A stretch of 64,000 nt of DNA. Source: Trileptium ribeirensis. Its lineage: Eukaryota > Nematoda > Enoplea > Enoplida > Thoracostomopsidae. The stretch covers positions 1-64,000 of the forward strand of contig JASANE010017677.1 of assembly GCA_030248225.1 (NCBI GenBank). The letters are read 5' to 3'. Position numbers and translations under genes: made by a program. Positions within the stretch are counted from its first letter, which is position 1, and every line of letters starts with the position of its first letter. The notes below the pieces were generated by a model. That model saw only the letters and a list, made by a program, of their open reading frames with translations, made no database searches and was not told where the DNA came from. Of this stretch, positions 45,415 to 56,390 are shown one piece after another.

Positions 45415-45831
45415 ATGGTTAGTTTTAGACAAATTAATCTGCAATATTGCAAAGAGGCTACAGTTGAGATAAGCAAAAAGAAACCGAAGATGCCGGATTG
45501 CATTCTGACCCAGGAGCCATATGTGCTAAATAGGAAACCGCTTATTTGGAATTCAGAATACGAAGTATTCTATGCTGATGCAGAGCGACCACGACCAAGA
45601 CAAAGATTAAGGAAACTATACACATATGCTGTTAAGTTTGGTGGAGGCTGTAATTGGAATAGATATAGAGCTGCTCAGAAATTGTATAAAGATGAGATAA
45701 AGAAAGCAAAGGGCAGGTCGTGGAAAGTATTCTTTGAAAAGGTTGAAGGTGTTAATGCTAGCACTCGTTTGGCGAAGATTTGTATGCTGGGTCACAAAGT
45801 GACACTCGGTCATCTTCAGAAAGCAGATTGA
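45415..45831 (+). pseudogene. LINE endonuclease and linker, internally deleted
   Basis: The start reads MVSFRQINLQYCKEATVEIS and CILTQEPYV, matching the first strand (Q-x-N-x-x) and the catalytic Glu (Q-E-P) of AP-type LINE endonucleases. After about residue 60 the frame jumps into linker sequence before RT (YKDEIKKAKGRSWKVFFEKV). Most of the endonuclease domain, including its S-D-H end, is missing. Confidence 0.8.
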
Positions 45832-45834
45832 AGC

Positions 45835-46790
45835 GTGACAGAGAATGAGGAAGAGACATTAGAGCTACTATTACGCTCTCATTTCCTGGATTCAATGAGA
45901 GATGACAATGAGGAGATTAAGATGTCCCAGAATAGCAGGCCAAGCAAGAGGGACGTTGCTATGCCCGAAGAATTAGTGAGCGTAGATAAACTAAGATGGG
46001 TAGTGTCAAGTTTTGGTTCTTTTAAGAGCCCAGGTGTTGACGGTATCAACCCAATATTATTGAAACTAGGCTTTGATGAAATTAGCCACATCTTAATGAA
46101 AATAATTAAGGAATCTATAGGACAAGATATATACCTAAGGCATGGAAGGAAGCACTAGTTTCGTTTATACCGAAACCAGGGAAGGATAATTATTTAGATC
46201 CGAAGAGCTTTAGACCTATCTGTCTTACATCGTTTCTATTGAAGACGGCGGAGACTGGTGGATAGGTATTTAAGGAGCAAGTTTTGTGGTAGGATTCATG
46301 AAAATCAACATGCGTATCAAAAGAAGAAGAGCACTACTACAGCTCTTCATGGTCTAATAAGTAGATTAGAAAGTGGGTTAAACCAAGGTAAGCATACGAT
46401 TGCGGTATTTGTTGATATAGGTGGAGCCTTTGATAGAACAACACATGAAACTTTTCGACGTGCATTCGGCAAATTTGGAATTAATGCCACTATTAGCAAG
46501 TTGTTGAGCAATCTTGTTGGTATCAGGTGGGCTACAGCGACAATGGGCACGTCATCAATAAGATTCCGATTAGGACGATTGAGCCCACAAGAAGGAGTGT
46601 TATCACCCTTGTTGTGGACTTTAGTAATTGACGATTTGCTAAGAAATATGAATACAGCGGACTTATATATACAGGCATATTCAGATGACGTAGTTGTGCT
46701 CACCAGTAGCAAAAACCTGGACGTCAATGTTAGGAGAATTCAGAAAAATCTAACACTTCTTGGAAAATGGTGTAAGAAAGGGGTTTAAAA
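45835..46790 (+). pseudogene. LINE reverse transcriptase
   Basis: Shows SSFGSFKSPGVDGINPILLK (motif 0/1), then, across a frame change at 46140-46260, FIPKPGKDNY and SFRPICLTSF. Next come ENQHAYQKKKSTTTALHGLI, AVFVDIGGAFDRT (motif A, first Asp), LSPQEGVLSPLLWTL (motif B) and AYSDDVVVL (motif C, with Ser where Ala is usual in Y-A-D-D). The two catalytic Asp of motif C are kept. Two breaks in frame make it inactive. Confidence 0.95.
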
Positions 46791-46799
46791 GTAAATCCA

Positions 46800-47972
46800 C
46801 CTAAAAGTAATGTGCTAGCTCTTTCAAGAAGCAGAACGCTCAATCGAGATGTAAAGCTTAAGCTATTTGACGAAGTTTTACCTGTAACTAATACAGTCAA
46901 GTACATTGGACTGGTGATTAATAACAAATTATTATGGAGAGATCATATAGAACTGGCCGTGAAAAAGGGGGTCAGCACACTAATGGCATGTAGAGGAATA
47001 ATTACAAAGACATGGGGAATTAAACCTAAGATTTTATGGTATATTTATAATAGCATCGTACTTCCATCCGTTTGTTACGGTGCTGTAGTCTGGTGGCATA
47101 AAGTCCAACTTAAAACATATCCAAGAAAGCTTGCGAAAGTATCCGGATTAGCCTGTATCATGATGACCGGTGCCATGAAATCGACACCGACGTTAGGAAT
47201 GGAAGTTTTATTAAATGTTTTGTCACTAGATCTAGCGGTCATAGAAGAAGGTATAAAAGAGTTGCATAGGATCCAATGTATATGTCCGCATACACTTGAT
47301 GTAATTCAAGGGTATCATGTTGATACAGAAGAAATTAGGAATGAATTGCCAGTACTCAACTTCCCTTGCGACTATATGTCATCGCAAATAGCGGATGAGT
47401 GTACTTGGCACACAGTTGTTCCATGCCGTGAGGGTTGGCTAGATGAGACTAGGCGACTTAGAGAGGAGTCTAATAACACAATAATATGTTATACAGATGA
47501 AACTCCAGGGGAAAACTTCCACTGGAGCAGGATTCTCCAAGGGGACAACAAACCATGTATACTCACTGGGTGCATATATAAGTATTTTCCAAGCAGAAGT
47601 ATATGCGATAAAAGCCTATGCAGACAATATCATAGAAAATAAAACGCGTAATATGAATATGAGGATCTTTTCAGACAGCCGCGATGCTCTCAAAGCACTT
47701 GAGGCTGACCTGGTTAATTCCAAATTAGTCTCAGAGTGCAGGGTGAGTTTAAGAGAATTGTCCAAACAGAATGAGGTATATATCACTCATATGGGTACCA
47801 GGTCACAGTAACATAGAAGGAAATGAAACAGCTGATCAGCTAGCCAGAAGAGGTTCATCAAAGCTCTACGTGTATCACCAGAACCTATCCTTCCAATCTC
47901 AAGGAAGGAAGTTGCAACCAGGATAAAATCTTGGCTACATAGAAAGTTTGTTACTAGATGGATGCAGAAAAC
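46800..47972 (+). pseudogene. LINE RT thumb and RNase H domain, interrupted
   Basis: The thumb part contains TNTVKYIGLVINNKLLWRDH and a tract ending SVCYGAVVWWH, as in R1-like elements. RNase H begins with CYTDETPGE (first Asp), passes FQAEVYAIKAYA (Glu) and RIFSDSRDALKAL (Asp), and ends HMGTRS...GNETADQLARRG (final Asp) after frame changes. The frame stops at 47972, where a separate element is inserted. Confidence 0.85.
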
Positions 47973-48519
47973 CTGGCATCTCCATCCCGGGGGGCGGGCG
48001 GCCCCCCCCCCGAGATGGCCATGCCCCCCCCGAAATCGAGGTCGCCCCCTCATTCGACCCCCCCGGAGAATTTTGGGGTCCCCTCATTCATGCCCCCCCC
48101 CGAGAATTTTTGCCCCTCATTCAGGCTCACCTGTTAAATTTTGCCAAGTTTCCGGAATGGACTTTTGCAAAAAAAGTCGCTGATTTTGACACCGTGTTTC
48201 GCTGAAATTCGAAATTTTTCCCTGCGGGGCTGGCATTACGTAGGAAGCTCCATCCGACCACATTTTCTTACATATATTTAATAATTTGGCTCACCAGAGA
48301 GTCCACATCGTCTTCCTCGATATTGATTGACATCGTTGTTAGGCGTTGTTGAGCGATAACGAGCGAGCAAGCGGTGTTGGCAGCGGCTGTGCTACTGCCC
48401 ACAAGTTTCGGGATATATTTTTGGCATTTATAATTTTTGTTTTTTTGTCATTTTATTTTTTTTTTGTATTTTTTATTTTTTAAAAAAAAGTTTTGAGATC
48501 GTAAAAAGCGGCATCACGT

Positions 48520-48749
48520 TCACTCGGCCGCTGGCGGAGCACGGCCAGCAGCTCCGACGTCCCCAGCAGCACTCTCGGGCTCGGATGACGACGAACATCC
48601 TTCATAGCCCTCCACTTCACTGGAACCGAACCCGCTAAAGTCAACGGAGACGTTGGCGCCAATTAAATCATCCTGATCGTCCAAAACAACCTCGACATCG
48701 TCACTTTCACCATTATCGTGTTCCATTTCCGCGGGGGCATCAATGGCAG
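48520..48749 (-). CDS. Acidic small protein of the TIR element, exon 2
   Basis: Follows acceptor CCATTTTAG and encodes AIDAPAEMEHDNGESDDVEV, then DLIGANVSVDF and an Asp/Glu/Ser-rich region ending GRAPPAAE before the stop. Length (230 nt) and phase fit exon 1 at 48798. The product, if made, would have 113 residues. No domain was recognised. Its position entirely inside the inserted element suggests cargo or a captured gene piece. Confidence 0.45.
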
Positions 48750-48797
48750 CTAAAATGGCATCTTACAGGGTCGGGAAACCAGATTAAAGAAGCTTAC

Positions 48798-48909
48798 CAA
48801 CTGTAAGCGGCTGAGCAATCGTTTTACCAGGCATTGTATCATGTGCTGCATCTGGAGTCGCAGAAGCTGCGGTTGCAGCTGGAGTTGCTGCTGCTGTGCT
48901 AGACGACAT
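48798..48909 (-). CDS. Acidic small protein of the TIR element, exon 1
   Basis: From ATG at 48909 it encodes MSSSTAAATPAATAASATPD, then AAHDTMPGKTIAQPLTV, and ends in phase 1 at donor GTAAGC. The intron (48750-48797) is only 48 bases. The open frame extends upstream of this ATG through NTKRRKTDDGRD, a nuclear-localisation-like stretch, so the true start may be further upstream. Confidence 0.4.
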
Positions 48910-49009
48910 CAAAGCATCACGTCCATCATCGGTTTTCCGCCGCTTAGTGTTGCGGATAGCCAATCGAGTAGGCCTTTTTTAGGCTGCTCACGACGTGCCA
49001 TTGTACTAC

Positions 49010-49125
49010 TACACAGTTGCTACTACGCGTTAAAACTACTACAGTCACTACTACAGTTGCTACTACAGTCACTACTACAGTTACTACTACAGTCACTACT
49101 ACAGTTGCTACTATAGTTGCTACTA
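49010..49125 (+). repeat. Short tandem repeat, CAGTTGCTACTA type
   Basis: About nine units of a 12-bp motif varying between CTACTACAGTTG and CTACTACAGTCA, inside the TIR element. The Leu/Gln and Val/Thr-rich frames across it are repeat artefacts. Confidence 0.9.
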
Positions 49126-49422
49126 CGTATAAACCCTGTCTATAAAATGTCTGAAACAATATATACAAAATGTATATATTGTTTCAGACACCAAAAAGCC
49201 TGAAACTAATATATAGAACGGGTGCGGAAGCGTAATTATGAAATATATAACTTTATATAAAAAAGTCAAAATTTTGATGCCCCCCCCCGAGAATTTTCGC
49301 CCCCTCATTCATGCCCCCCCCCGAGATTTCTCGCCCCCTCATTCCGAATGAGGGGGCCCCCTCATTCATTTTTCGGCATGCCCCCCCCCGAGATTTGGAG
49401 GTCGATGGAGATGCCAGAAAAC

Positions 49423-49956
49423 AACGTGTAAACAGGCAGAGTATCATTAGTACGCCGAATAAGAAATATAGTAATTATTTGTTAGGATTAATGAAAGACA
49501 GAATAAGACAGTGCGTTCAGGGAATAACGGGGCATAGCTGGCTAAACTTCCACCTACATAAGTTAAAAGTTACAGGAAATAAACATTGCTCTCATTGGGG
49601 CATCGACGAAACATCAGAACACTTTCTGTGTGCTTGTCCTAGGTTTGCAGAGAGTCGGAGAGAAATTCTAGGGAATACAGTATATAATTAATATAGAAGG
49701 CTTAAGAGATTACAACATTAAGAAGTTATGTAGGTCTATTCTCCGTACTGGTAGACTTGCTGTCGAAAAGCATGATTAAAACGGAATGCAACGTCTTAGG
49801 TAATCCGAAACAAGGTAACACTTTGCACTTTCACAGTTTTTAAATCCCAGATTCTGACGTCATTCACAGTTTAACGGGCTGATGCAATGGACGTGTCATT
49901 CATGTTCCCGCATGTTTTTCTAGCCCAGTATAGTTAAATCTAATCTAATCTAATCT
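49423..49956 (+). pseudogene. LINE C-terminal zinc motif, 3' UTR and tail
   Basis: The frame resumes with KKYSNYLLGLMKDRIRQCVQ, GITGHSWLNFHL, then CSHWGIDETSEHFLCACPRF. This corresponds to the L-T-G-H and C-x2-C...H-x4-C ending of R1/Jockey-type LINEs; the second Cys is Trp here. After the stop at about 49690 come 240 bases of UTR and a TAATC repeat tail. Confidence 0.85.
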
Positions 49957-50236
49957 TTATTAGTAAATCTGTTTTTATTTACAAATCTAATAAAGAATGA
50001 AATAGTAATATGAGCAAACTGAACCATTGTCCTCTACGAGAATATTGGATCAGTTTGCTCACTCTAAAATTTAAAATTACTCGTTGGAAATTTGAGAATC
50101 ATTGTTGCAAGTACTGCAGCTTTGATACTTAAAGGCAAAATTGGAAAACCTCTCCTGGTTGATATTAGACATAGGACAGCTCCCTTATAAATCAGCGGCT
50201 TCATATATAATACCTCGAATGAGGATACGTTGTTCA
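49957..50236 (+). repeat. 280-bp direct repeat, right of LINE
   Basis: Second copy of 44754-45038, beginning immediately after the LINE's simple tail and ending at TACGTTGTTCAT, after which the two copies diverge. Confidence 0.95.
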
Positions 50237-50829
50237 TGTCGTAAATAAAATATTCATGTGACCACAATAACATAACAATGCTTCCACGACACGAATATTC
50301 TCCAAATTTCTGCATGATAGCTGTTTTCTGCTATAACATGGAGCGCAGTGCGCCGGCAGACACTGTAATTTGGTCAGCTAAACGTATAGAAGCGAAAGAT
50401 ACTTAATTACCCAATAATGTGAAATAGGCAACTATACTTGGTGGTACAGGATTTCGCGTCAACACCACTGTTCCGTACATCGAGTGAACCAAGTCACACT
50501 AACAGTGTATTATCACCTAATCTCCAATATCAAAACAGGAACTGAGTTAGGCCCTTTATACCATCAGCAACATTAATGATGTAGTCAAGTGGATTAAGCA
50601 ATACCAAATGACCCAATTGAGGTAAGTCTATTGTGAATATGACATCGCACATAAGGTACTGATAAGTGCCTTATGGTTTTCATCAGAACGTAGTGGAAAA
50701 TGTGTTTCAGGGGGTGAAATCTTTTGAATTCCGTCTGTATGTGTGTGATCGGCCATAACTCGGGAAAGCATTAACCGATTTTCATGATCTTGAGCTCATT
50801 CGAACCAGCATAGTCGATTTATCGTGTAC
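50237..50829. other. Intronic sequence, no gene recognised
   Basis: AT-rich. It ends in a short block (CGTCTGTATGTGTGTGATCG, CATAACTCGGGAAAGC) resembling the dispersed repeat at 5930-6420. Confidence 0.4.
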
Positions 50830-52390
50830 ATTTCGAGCATTTTTTGATTTGGGGTCAGGGGTCGAAATGTGGGTTTTTGGCCCCATTTTAGTACCCTTCA
50901 CGGAAGCAAGGTTATGTTTATCTTAACTTTCGAATTTTTTCTCTGCATGTTTTATTTCATAGTAAATTGCTATATGCCGATGCCTCTTTTTTGTTTTTCG
51001 ATTAAGGCTCCGGTTTTGGATTTATGGGGTTTGAGATATGAGGGTATGGCGCCCCAAAGGTTCCTCGATCCAAAATTTGAAAATTTGTTCTGACGTCTTG
51101 GGCGGCTGATAACTTTTACCTGGTGGTTTTCTAGCATGGGAAACTCATTGCCGGTGTTGGTTTTGCTCTATGACTCATATTTCCATGGGTACTAGGGCAT
51201 GACGCCCCACGGTTCGGGTCAGAGGTAAAAATGAGGGTTTTCACCACATTTTAGTAACTCACGGAAGCAAGCATATTTTTATCTTAACTTCCGAATTTTT
51301 ATCTCTGATTGGTTTTATTTCACAGTAAACTGATAAATGCCGATGCCTCTTTTTTGTTTTTCGATTAAGGGTATGGTTTGGGGTTTAATGTATGGTGCCC
51401 CATTGGTTCCCCGACCCAAAATTCAAAAATTTGTTCTGACGTCCTGGACGGCTGAAAAGTTTCCCTGGGGGTTTTCGGGCATGGGAAACTCATTGCCGGT
51501 ATTGGTTTTGCTAAGCGACCCATGGCTCCATGGGTACGGGGGTATGGCGCCTCCAAGGTTCTGGGTCAGAGGTCAAAATGAGGGTTTTTCAGTCCATTTT
51601 AGTATCCTTCACGGAATCAAATTTATTTTTATCTTAACTTTCGATTTTTTCTCTGGCTGGTTTTATTTCATAGCGAAATGATAAATTCCTATGCCTCTTT
51701 TTTGGTTTTCCATTAAGGCTTTGGTTTCAGAGTTACGGGGTTTGAGGTATGGTGCCCCAATGGTTCCCCGACCCAAAGTTCGAAAAAATGTTTTGACGTA
51801 CTGGGCGGCTGAAAAGTTTCTCTTTGGGGGTTTTCGGGCATGGGAAACTCATTGCCTGTGTTGGTTTTGCTCTGTGACCCATGGTTCCATGGGTACAGGG
51901 GTATGGCGCCCCCAAGGTTCGGGGCTAGAGAACAAAATAAAGGTTTTTTAACTCTTATTAGTACCAGTGACATAAGCAAGAATTTTTATTTTAACTTTCG
52001 AATTTTTTCTTTGGTTGGGTTTATTGCATAGTAAAACGTTGAATGTCGATGTCTCTTTTTTGGTTTTCGATTGCGGAATGGGCTCATGGGGTTTGAGGCA
52101 TTGCACCCCCTTGGTTCCTCGACCCAAAATTCGAAAATTTGTTTTGATGTCCTGGGCGGCTGATAAGTTTTACCTGGGGGGTTTTTGGGCATGGCAAACT
52201 CATTGCTGTTGTTGATTTTGCTCTGTGATCCATGGTTCTATGTATACGAGGGTATGGCGCCGCCATGGTTCATCGATTCAAGATTCCTAATTTTACTGTT
52301 ACGTCCTGGTATGTTGATAGCTTGCACTTGGCGGTTTTGTTGCATGGGAAACTTATTGCCGCCGTTAGTGTTATTCTAACTTGTGTGGTA
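50830..52390 (+). repeat. Satellite, 350-360-bp unit, four-plus copies
   Basis: The same block recurs with anchors GATGCCTCTTTTTT at 50979, 51342 and 51690, and a variant at 52048. Each unit contains GGCATGGGAAACTCATTGCC, TTCCATGGGTAC and CTTAACTTTCGAATTTTTTC. Spacings are about 363, 348 and 358 bp. Frames on both strands reflect the repeated sequence and are not called as genes. Confidence 0.9.
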
Positions 52391-53060
52391 TTGTGTGATA
52401 TCCACATATAGCGTATCGACGTATGTTATCGAGAGCTGATTGGCTGTGCACGCAAAAGCAAAAGGCGTAGGTGTACCTATGCTTCACTACGATCTGAAAT
52501 GTTAATAGAATCACTAGTATATAATGAGCGCTGTGGTAAATATAGAGATAAGCACTTTGGTATTATATTTCTCTTGACATATTTTAAAATTATTTTCGCA
52601 TAAACAGTAATTTTAACATTTTAGTGAGATAGGCCTTTTGTCATTACGGGCGCCCAATGTTGAAGTTAGAGAGTACCTAATTAGCAAGATCAGATTTGTC
52701 GAATTCCACGGTAGAGATAATCATTTTCTTTATTTAACCATGTTAAAAGCTATTGAGATCCGGTTGCCCTAGGCTGTTTAGGTATGTAACCTTCGTAATA
52801 TTATTTTTAACTGTTGATCTTGCTATTAATCGGTCGCAGTAATATGATTGTTTAATCACACTGTGAAATATTATCTATTTTGAGTAGATCGAACAGGAGA
52901 AACACAGACTTCAGTTTTATTGGAAATTACGTCTTTCCTGAATATACTGCACTTATTTCCGAAATATGATCCTCTGCCTTTCCACAGAGGGGGCAGCATT
53001 TTCGACCTGCCATCACCATTTCGGGGGCTCCCTAGTTCATGTTATCCAGGTAAATTTTGA
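52391..53060. other. Intronic sequence, no gene recognised
   Basis: AT-rich. A short GC-richer block at 52975-53040 (CCACAGAGGGGGCAGCATTTTC) resembles 8925-8955, upstream of the first copy of the dispersed repeat. Confidence 0.4.
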
Positions 53061-53380
53061 CTTCCGCAGGTAAACTACTAGGTGTTTTGTGGTGACAAAA
53101 ATAATCGTTTTAACAAAAAACGGTTATACCAAAACTCAATACTATGCCTTATATTTCGAAGATAAAATTCTAAGTAAAACAAAGTGTGTCCTGCAGGAAT
53201 ACGCAATTTCAGTACTTAACTAACAAATATAACAAAACGATTAATTAAAAAATGAACAAAACTATTTTCATATATACGAAAAAAATGGAATTATAAAACT
53301 CTAGTTGAGCTGTGGGGTAATGCTCTCCGATGGTAACCTGTGGGAAATTCCCCCATGTATTTTCAGATGCACCCAGGGCT
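53061..53380 (+). repeat. Dispersed repeat, copy 2
   Basis: Diverged match to 9600-9990 in the same orientation: GTGACAAAAATAATCG, AACAAAAAACGGTTATACC, GCCTTATATTTCG, CTAAGTAAAACAAAG and GGAATTATAAAAC occur in the same order. Confidence 0.5.
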
Positions 53381-53717
53381 GAGCCTAGGGCACCCAGGTA
53401 AAATTTTATTCTTGTGGAGAGGCCAGATCATCATGCTACTATTGGCTAGTCAAAACAACCACGGGACACTGATGAAAATTAGCTCATCGTAGCGTTATTC
53501 AGTTTAATGAGTCTAACTGCGTTGTTTTGGCTTCAGAATCTAAATTTATAATGACTGATTTAATTTCAATGATAAGCCAATGAAACATTTATAATCACCT
53601 CCGTGGGTTGTTACATACAATAGACTCAGTGAGTTTATCTGTAGGGTGAGCCGGGCTGGGCTGGTAGCTTACATAATAGTAACAGGAGGAGTTATGAGAT
53701 TGAACGCGATAAGTGGG

Positions 53718-54100
53718 GTCTCCAAATTGGGCGGCTCTGACATTTTTAAGTACTCCCTCTCAAAAATGCGGTGCCCCTGGTAAATTTTTGGGTTCTCCTC
53801 CCCGGTTCGTCACCAATTTTCAAAATTCTTGTTTCCGCTCGGTAAAACATTCCCAGATGACACACGTAAAATCTGATCAAAATTTATGCTAAAATTCCGT
53901 CTTGAAGCCAAAAATTTCATTAACTTAGTCAAAACTAGCTTCAAAATCCTTTTTATAAACATCGTTTTGGCAGCGTTTCTGGTATAATTCCCGACCGTTT
54001 TTTCTTGGCAAAATGGCCCTGCCAAAATTAGGCGCCCCTTCATTCAGAATCATTGGCTCACGGTTCATGCCTCCTGGCAAAATTTTCAGTGAATGGAGAC
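53718..54100 (-). mobile_element. GGGCTCT-family short element, copy 2 (inverted)
   Basis: Begins GTCTCCAAATTGGG and ends TGAATGGAGAC; internal words (TTGAAGCCAAAAATTTCATT, GGTTCATGCCTCCTGGCAAA) are the reverse complement of copy 1 at 37768. It has no coding role. Confidence 0.8.
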
Positions 54101-54446
54101 AACAGGACAATACATATTTTGCTCAGCTTATCTGAAAATAGAAAGTCGCTTTGTCCATTCGGCAAAATGAAAAAAATCGGCCTTTGCTCCAAGTATGTGC
54201 CTTGGCCTAAGTTCTGCTTTGGAATAAGTCATCAATAGTATTTACAACAAGATCTCTAACTCCACTTCAGGTGCCAAATTCCTAGCTGGTCATTCCAAAG
54301 ATTACATAGCATCCCTGTTATATGTCCCCCGGTTCCAGAGTTATGCGTGGATTATATTTACGAATGATGAGAAATTTTTATAATTATGCGTCGTTATGTA
54401 TATAATCTCAGTATATGGTTTAGTTTTTCTTGTGTTTTTGTTTCAG

Positions 54447-54477
54447 GTTAAAAGACAAGTCTAAAAAATTATCTGAG
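54447..54477 (+). CDS. CCCH zinc-finger protein, exon 3 (31-nt microexon)
   Basis: Strong acceptor TTGTGTTTTTGTTTCAG and donor GTACGG enclose 31 bases. Joined to exon 2 (phase 2) it completes an Arg codon and reads LKDKSKKLSE, ending in phase 0 as exon 4 requires. Read in either of the other two entry phases the joined chain would not stay in frame into exon 4, which supports the assignment. Confidence 0.65.
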
Positions 54478-55109
54478 GTACGGCGAACTTCTGTTTTTCT
54501 AATAATTCACGATTGCTCATTTGCACCATTCTATTTTATTATTTGTAGCAAAACAGTTAAATATTGAATAAACGTTTTTGTGTAATTTATATCATATACT
54601 AACGTCAGCTATATGTGTCTATGATTTTGAAGTTAAAACAATTTGGGCAAAATTCAAAACATGTAATGGAAGTCAAAATTGCTGGTTGTCATGTAATTTC
54701 TCCAATTAAAAGAGATAAGTAAGGTTACATACATAATAAAGTAGCATTGTTTTTGTCGTATTCTTTTATTGCATAAATCTGTAATACATTTTTACACATG
54801 TAATACATACATATTTTACATAATAATGTGTACTCCAATGTGTGTTTTTCCCTCGGGCAGTGTAATAATGAATTGTTTAACAGACGAAGACAAAAACGTT
54901 CCTGTTCAGTAAAACATTTGTCTTCTACCTATTGTAAATGTCATCGCTTAGCGCATTTTCTTTCGACGATTGATGAAAATGCAAACAAGCAGATTTGATA
55001 CTTTGAATCGTGATGATGATCATACATGTGAAAGCATTTCTATCCATATGTTTATAATAGAGACTCTACATGAGATATTGTCTGCTTTACCTTTTCTGTT
55101 TTGTTTCAG

Positions 55110-55188
55110 ACGGAACAACGCGATGATGCAGCTAAAGTGCGTTCGGCAGCTGTTTTGGTGGCGAACAAGTCGAGTAAATGCGCAACAG
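55110..55188 (+). CDS. CCCH zinc-finger protein, exon 4
   Basis: Acceptor TTTCTGTTTTGTTTCAG, donor GTAGTA. Phase 0 in, phase 1 out, 79 bases. Reads TEQRDDAAKVRSAAVLVANK then SSKCAT, an amphipathic charged helix. Confidence 0.7.
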
Positions 55189-55959
55189 GTAGTATTATAC
55201 ACTAATGATTTTGTTGTATGTAGTGCAAGAGTCATTTACGATACCATATTTGATTTATTATGGCACCGTCTTTTATAACATCCCGCCCTTAGTGTATGAA
55301 TTTCTTTGTGAATGAAAACAATGTCAGAAATGAATAATCTCAGAATTTACTTTTGGAAATTTATTTCTCGATCGCATTTTTCTGTGAATCAATTGTGCTA
55401 TATATCGTACCAATGCGGATCTCAGGATTTTTTAAAAGGGGGATCCGTAGTGTGACGTGTGCAATATGGATAAATTTTTGGATTCACAGTACGTTAGCAA
55501 TTTTCTAAAAATTACAAAGTTTTTAAGACAAAATTGGGGTAAATTATGTGGAAAAATTGGAGAGCTGGGAAAAATTTTTGGTTAACCCCTCCCCGCATGT
55601 ACCTACCGTTTACAACTGAATCGCGGTTCTTAGATACATATGAAGTGGAATCACTAAAATTTAACCATCAACATGCAATATTCGGTAGCAATTAATTCCC
55701 GCTAAATGGTTCCACCAAGCCCCGACATTGGTCCGGTCCAATAGAACTGCACTAAAATTTGGGGCTCAAAGAAAGCTCTGCCACATATACATGTATAAAG
55801 CATTCATAGCGACTTTGTTTTTATTTATTATGCTTGGCCGTTCGCTTGGTGTAGATTTTTGAAAAGGACAACACCATAATTATTTTTCTGGTCTATTTAC
55901 TTGAAAACAAGAAAACTTTCTGAAACAATATCAAGCGACTCTTTATTATCAAAACAAAA

Positions 55960-56390
55960 CAAAGTCAAATCATTTTCATTGGGTTTAGGGTCAATGAACC
56001 CGATTTCCAAAATATAGTCGCTCTTCAGTAGTTTTGTGAATGGCATGGTATCAAAAATAGTCTATAGATATAGGTTTTTGGCATGCTGGATACTGTAGTC
56101 CAGTTATCTGAAGATCAGCAAGTATATTTCGAGCCTTTTCAAAGACTTTCAGTGCGTTTAGGTTCAGTGAACTTTATTTCCAGAGTGTAGCGTGTCTTCA
56201 GTAGTTTGGTTATGTACTGCGTGCGGGGCATCAAGAATTGTATATATAGGTTTTTCGGTAGGTTGAAAAGATGGTGTGGTTATATATAGACCAGCACAAA
56301 TACTTCATGCGTTGTCAGTTGTTCGAGTTAGGTTTAGGTTCAACAAGGTTTTAGGTTTTTTCAATGGGTTCAGGGTTCCAGCGGTTCTAC
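55960..56390 (+). repeat. Tandem repeat, about 175-bp unit
   Basis: Words GGGTTTAGGGTCAATGAAC (55980), TTTAGGTTCAGTGAAC (56158) and AGGTTTAGGTTCAAC (56330), with CTTCAGTAGTTT at 56026 and 56199, show a period near 175 bp over about 2.5 copies in intron 4. The sequence is unrelated by eye to the 175-bp repeat at 100-440. Confidence 0.65.

Larger units (their letters stand above)
47973..49417. mobile_element. 1.45-kb TIR element with C-rich subterminal repeats
   Basis: A perfect 14-bp inverted repeat, CTGGCATCTCCATC at left and its complement at right (49404-49417), is bounded by AAAAC on both sides (47968-47972, 49418-49422). CAGAAAAC on both sides would be an 8-bp alternative. Next to each end are direct repeats of a C-run plus GAGAATTTT plus GCCCCCTCATTCATG. 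The LINE frame resumes immediately after it. The minus strand carries a small spliced ORF. The superfamily is not established. Confidence 0.75.
45049..49956 (+). mobile_element. LINE with APE endonuclease, RT and RNase H, degenerate
   Basis: In order: an ORF1-like fragment, endonuclease N-terminus, RT, RNase H, an interruption by a 1.45-kb element (47973-49417), a C-terminal zinc motif and a 3' end with a short TAATC repeat tail (49936-49956). The RT plus RNase H combination fits the R1/I/LOA-like groups of non-LTR elements. Several frame changes and a deletion in the endonuclease show the copy is inactive. It lies in the sense direction within intron 2 of the CCCH gene. Confidence 0.85.

Noticed and set aside
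48841..49168. Leu/Gln-rich and Val/Thr-rich ORFs
   Set aside because: They translate a 12-bp tandem repeat inside the inserted element.
51337..52379. Several 60-110-codon ORFs on both strands
   Set aside because: They recur with the satellite unit in both directions, as expected from repeated sequence rather than genes.
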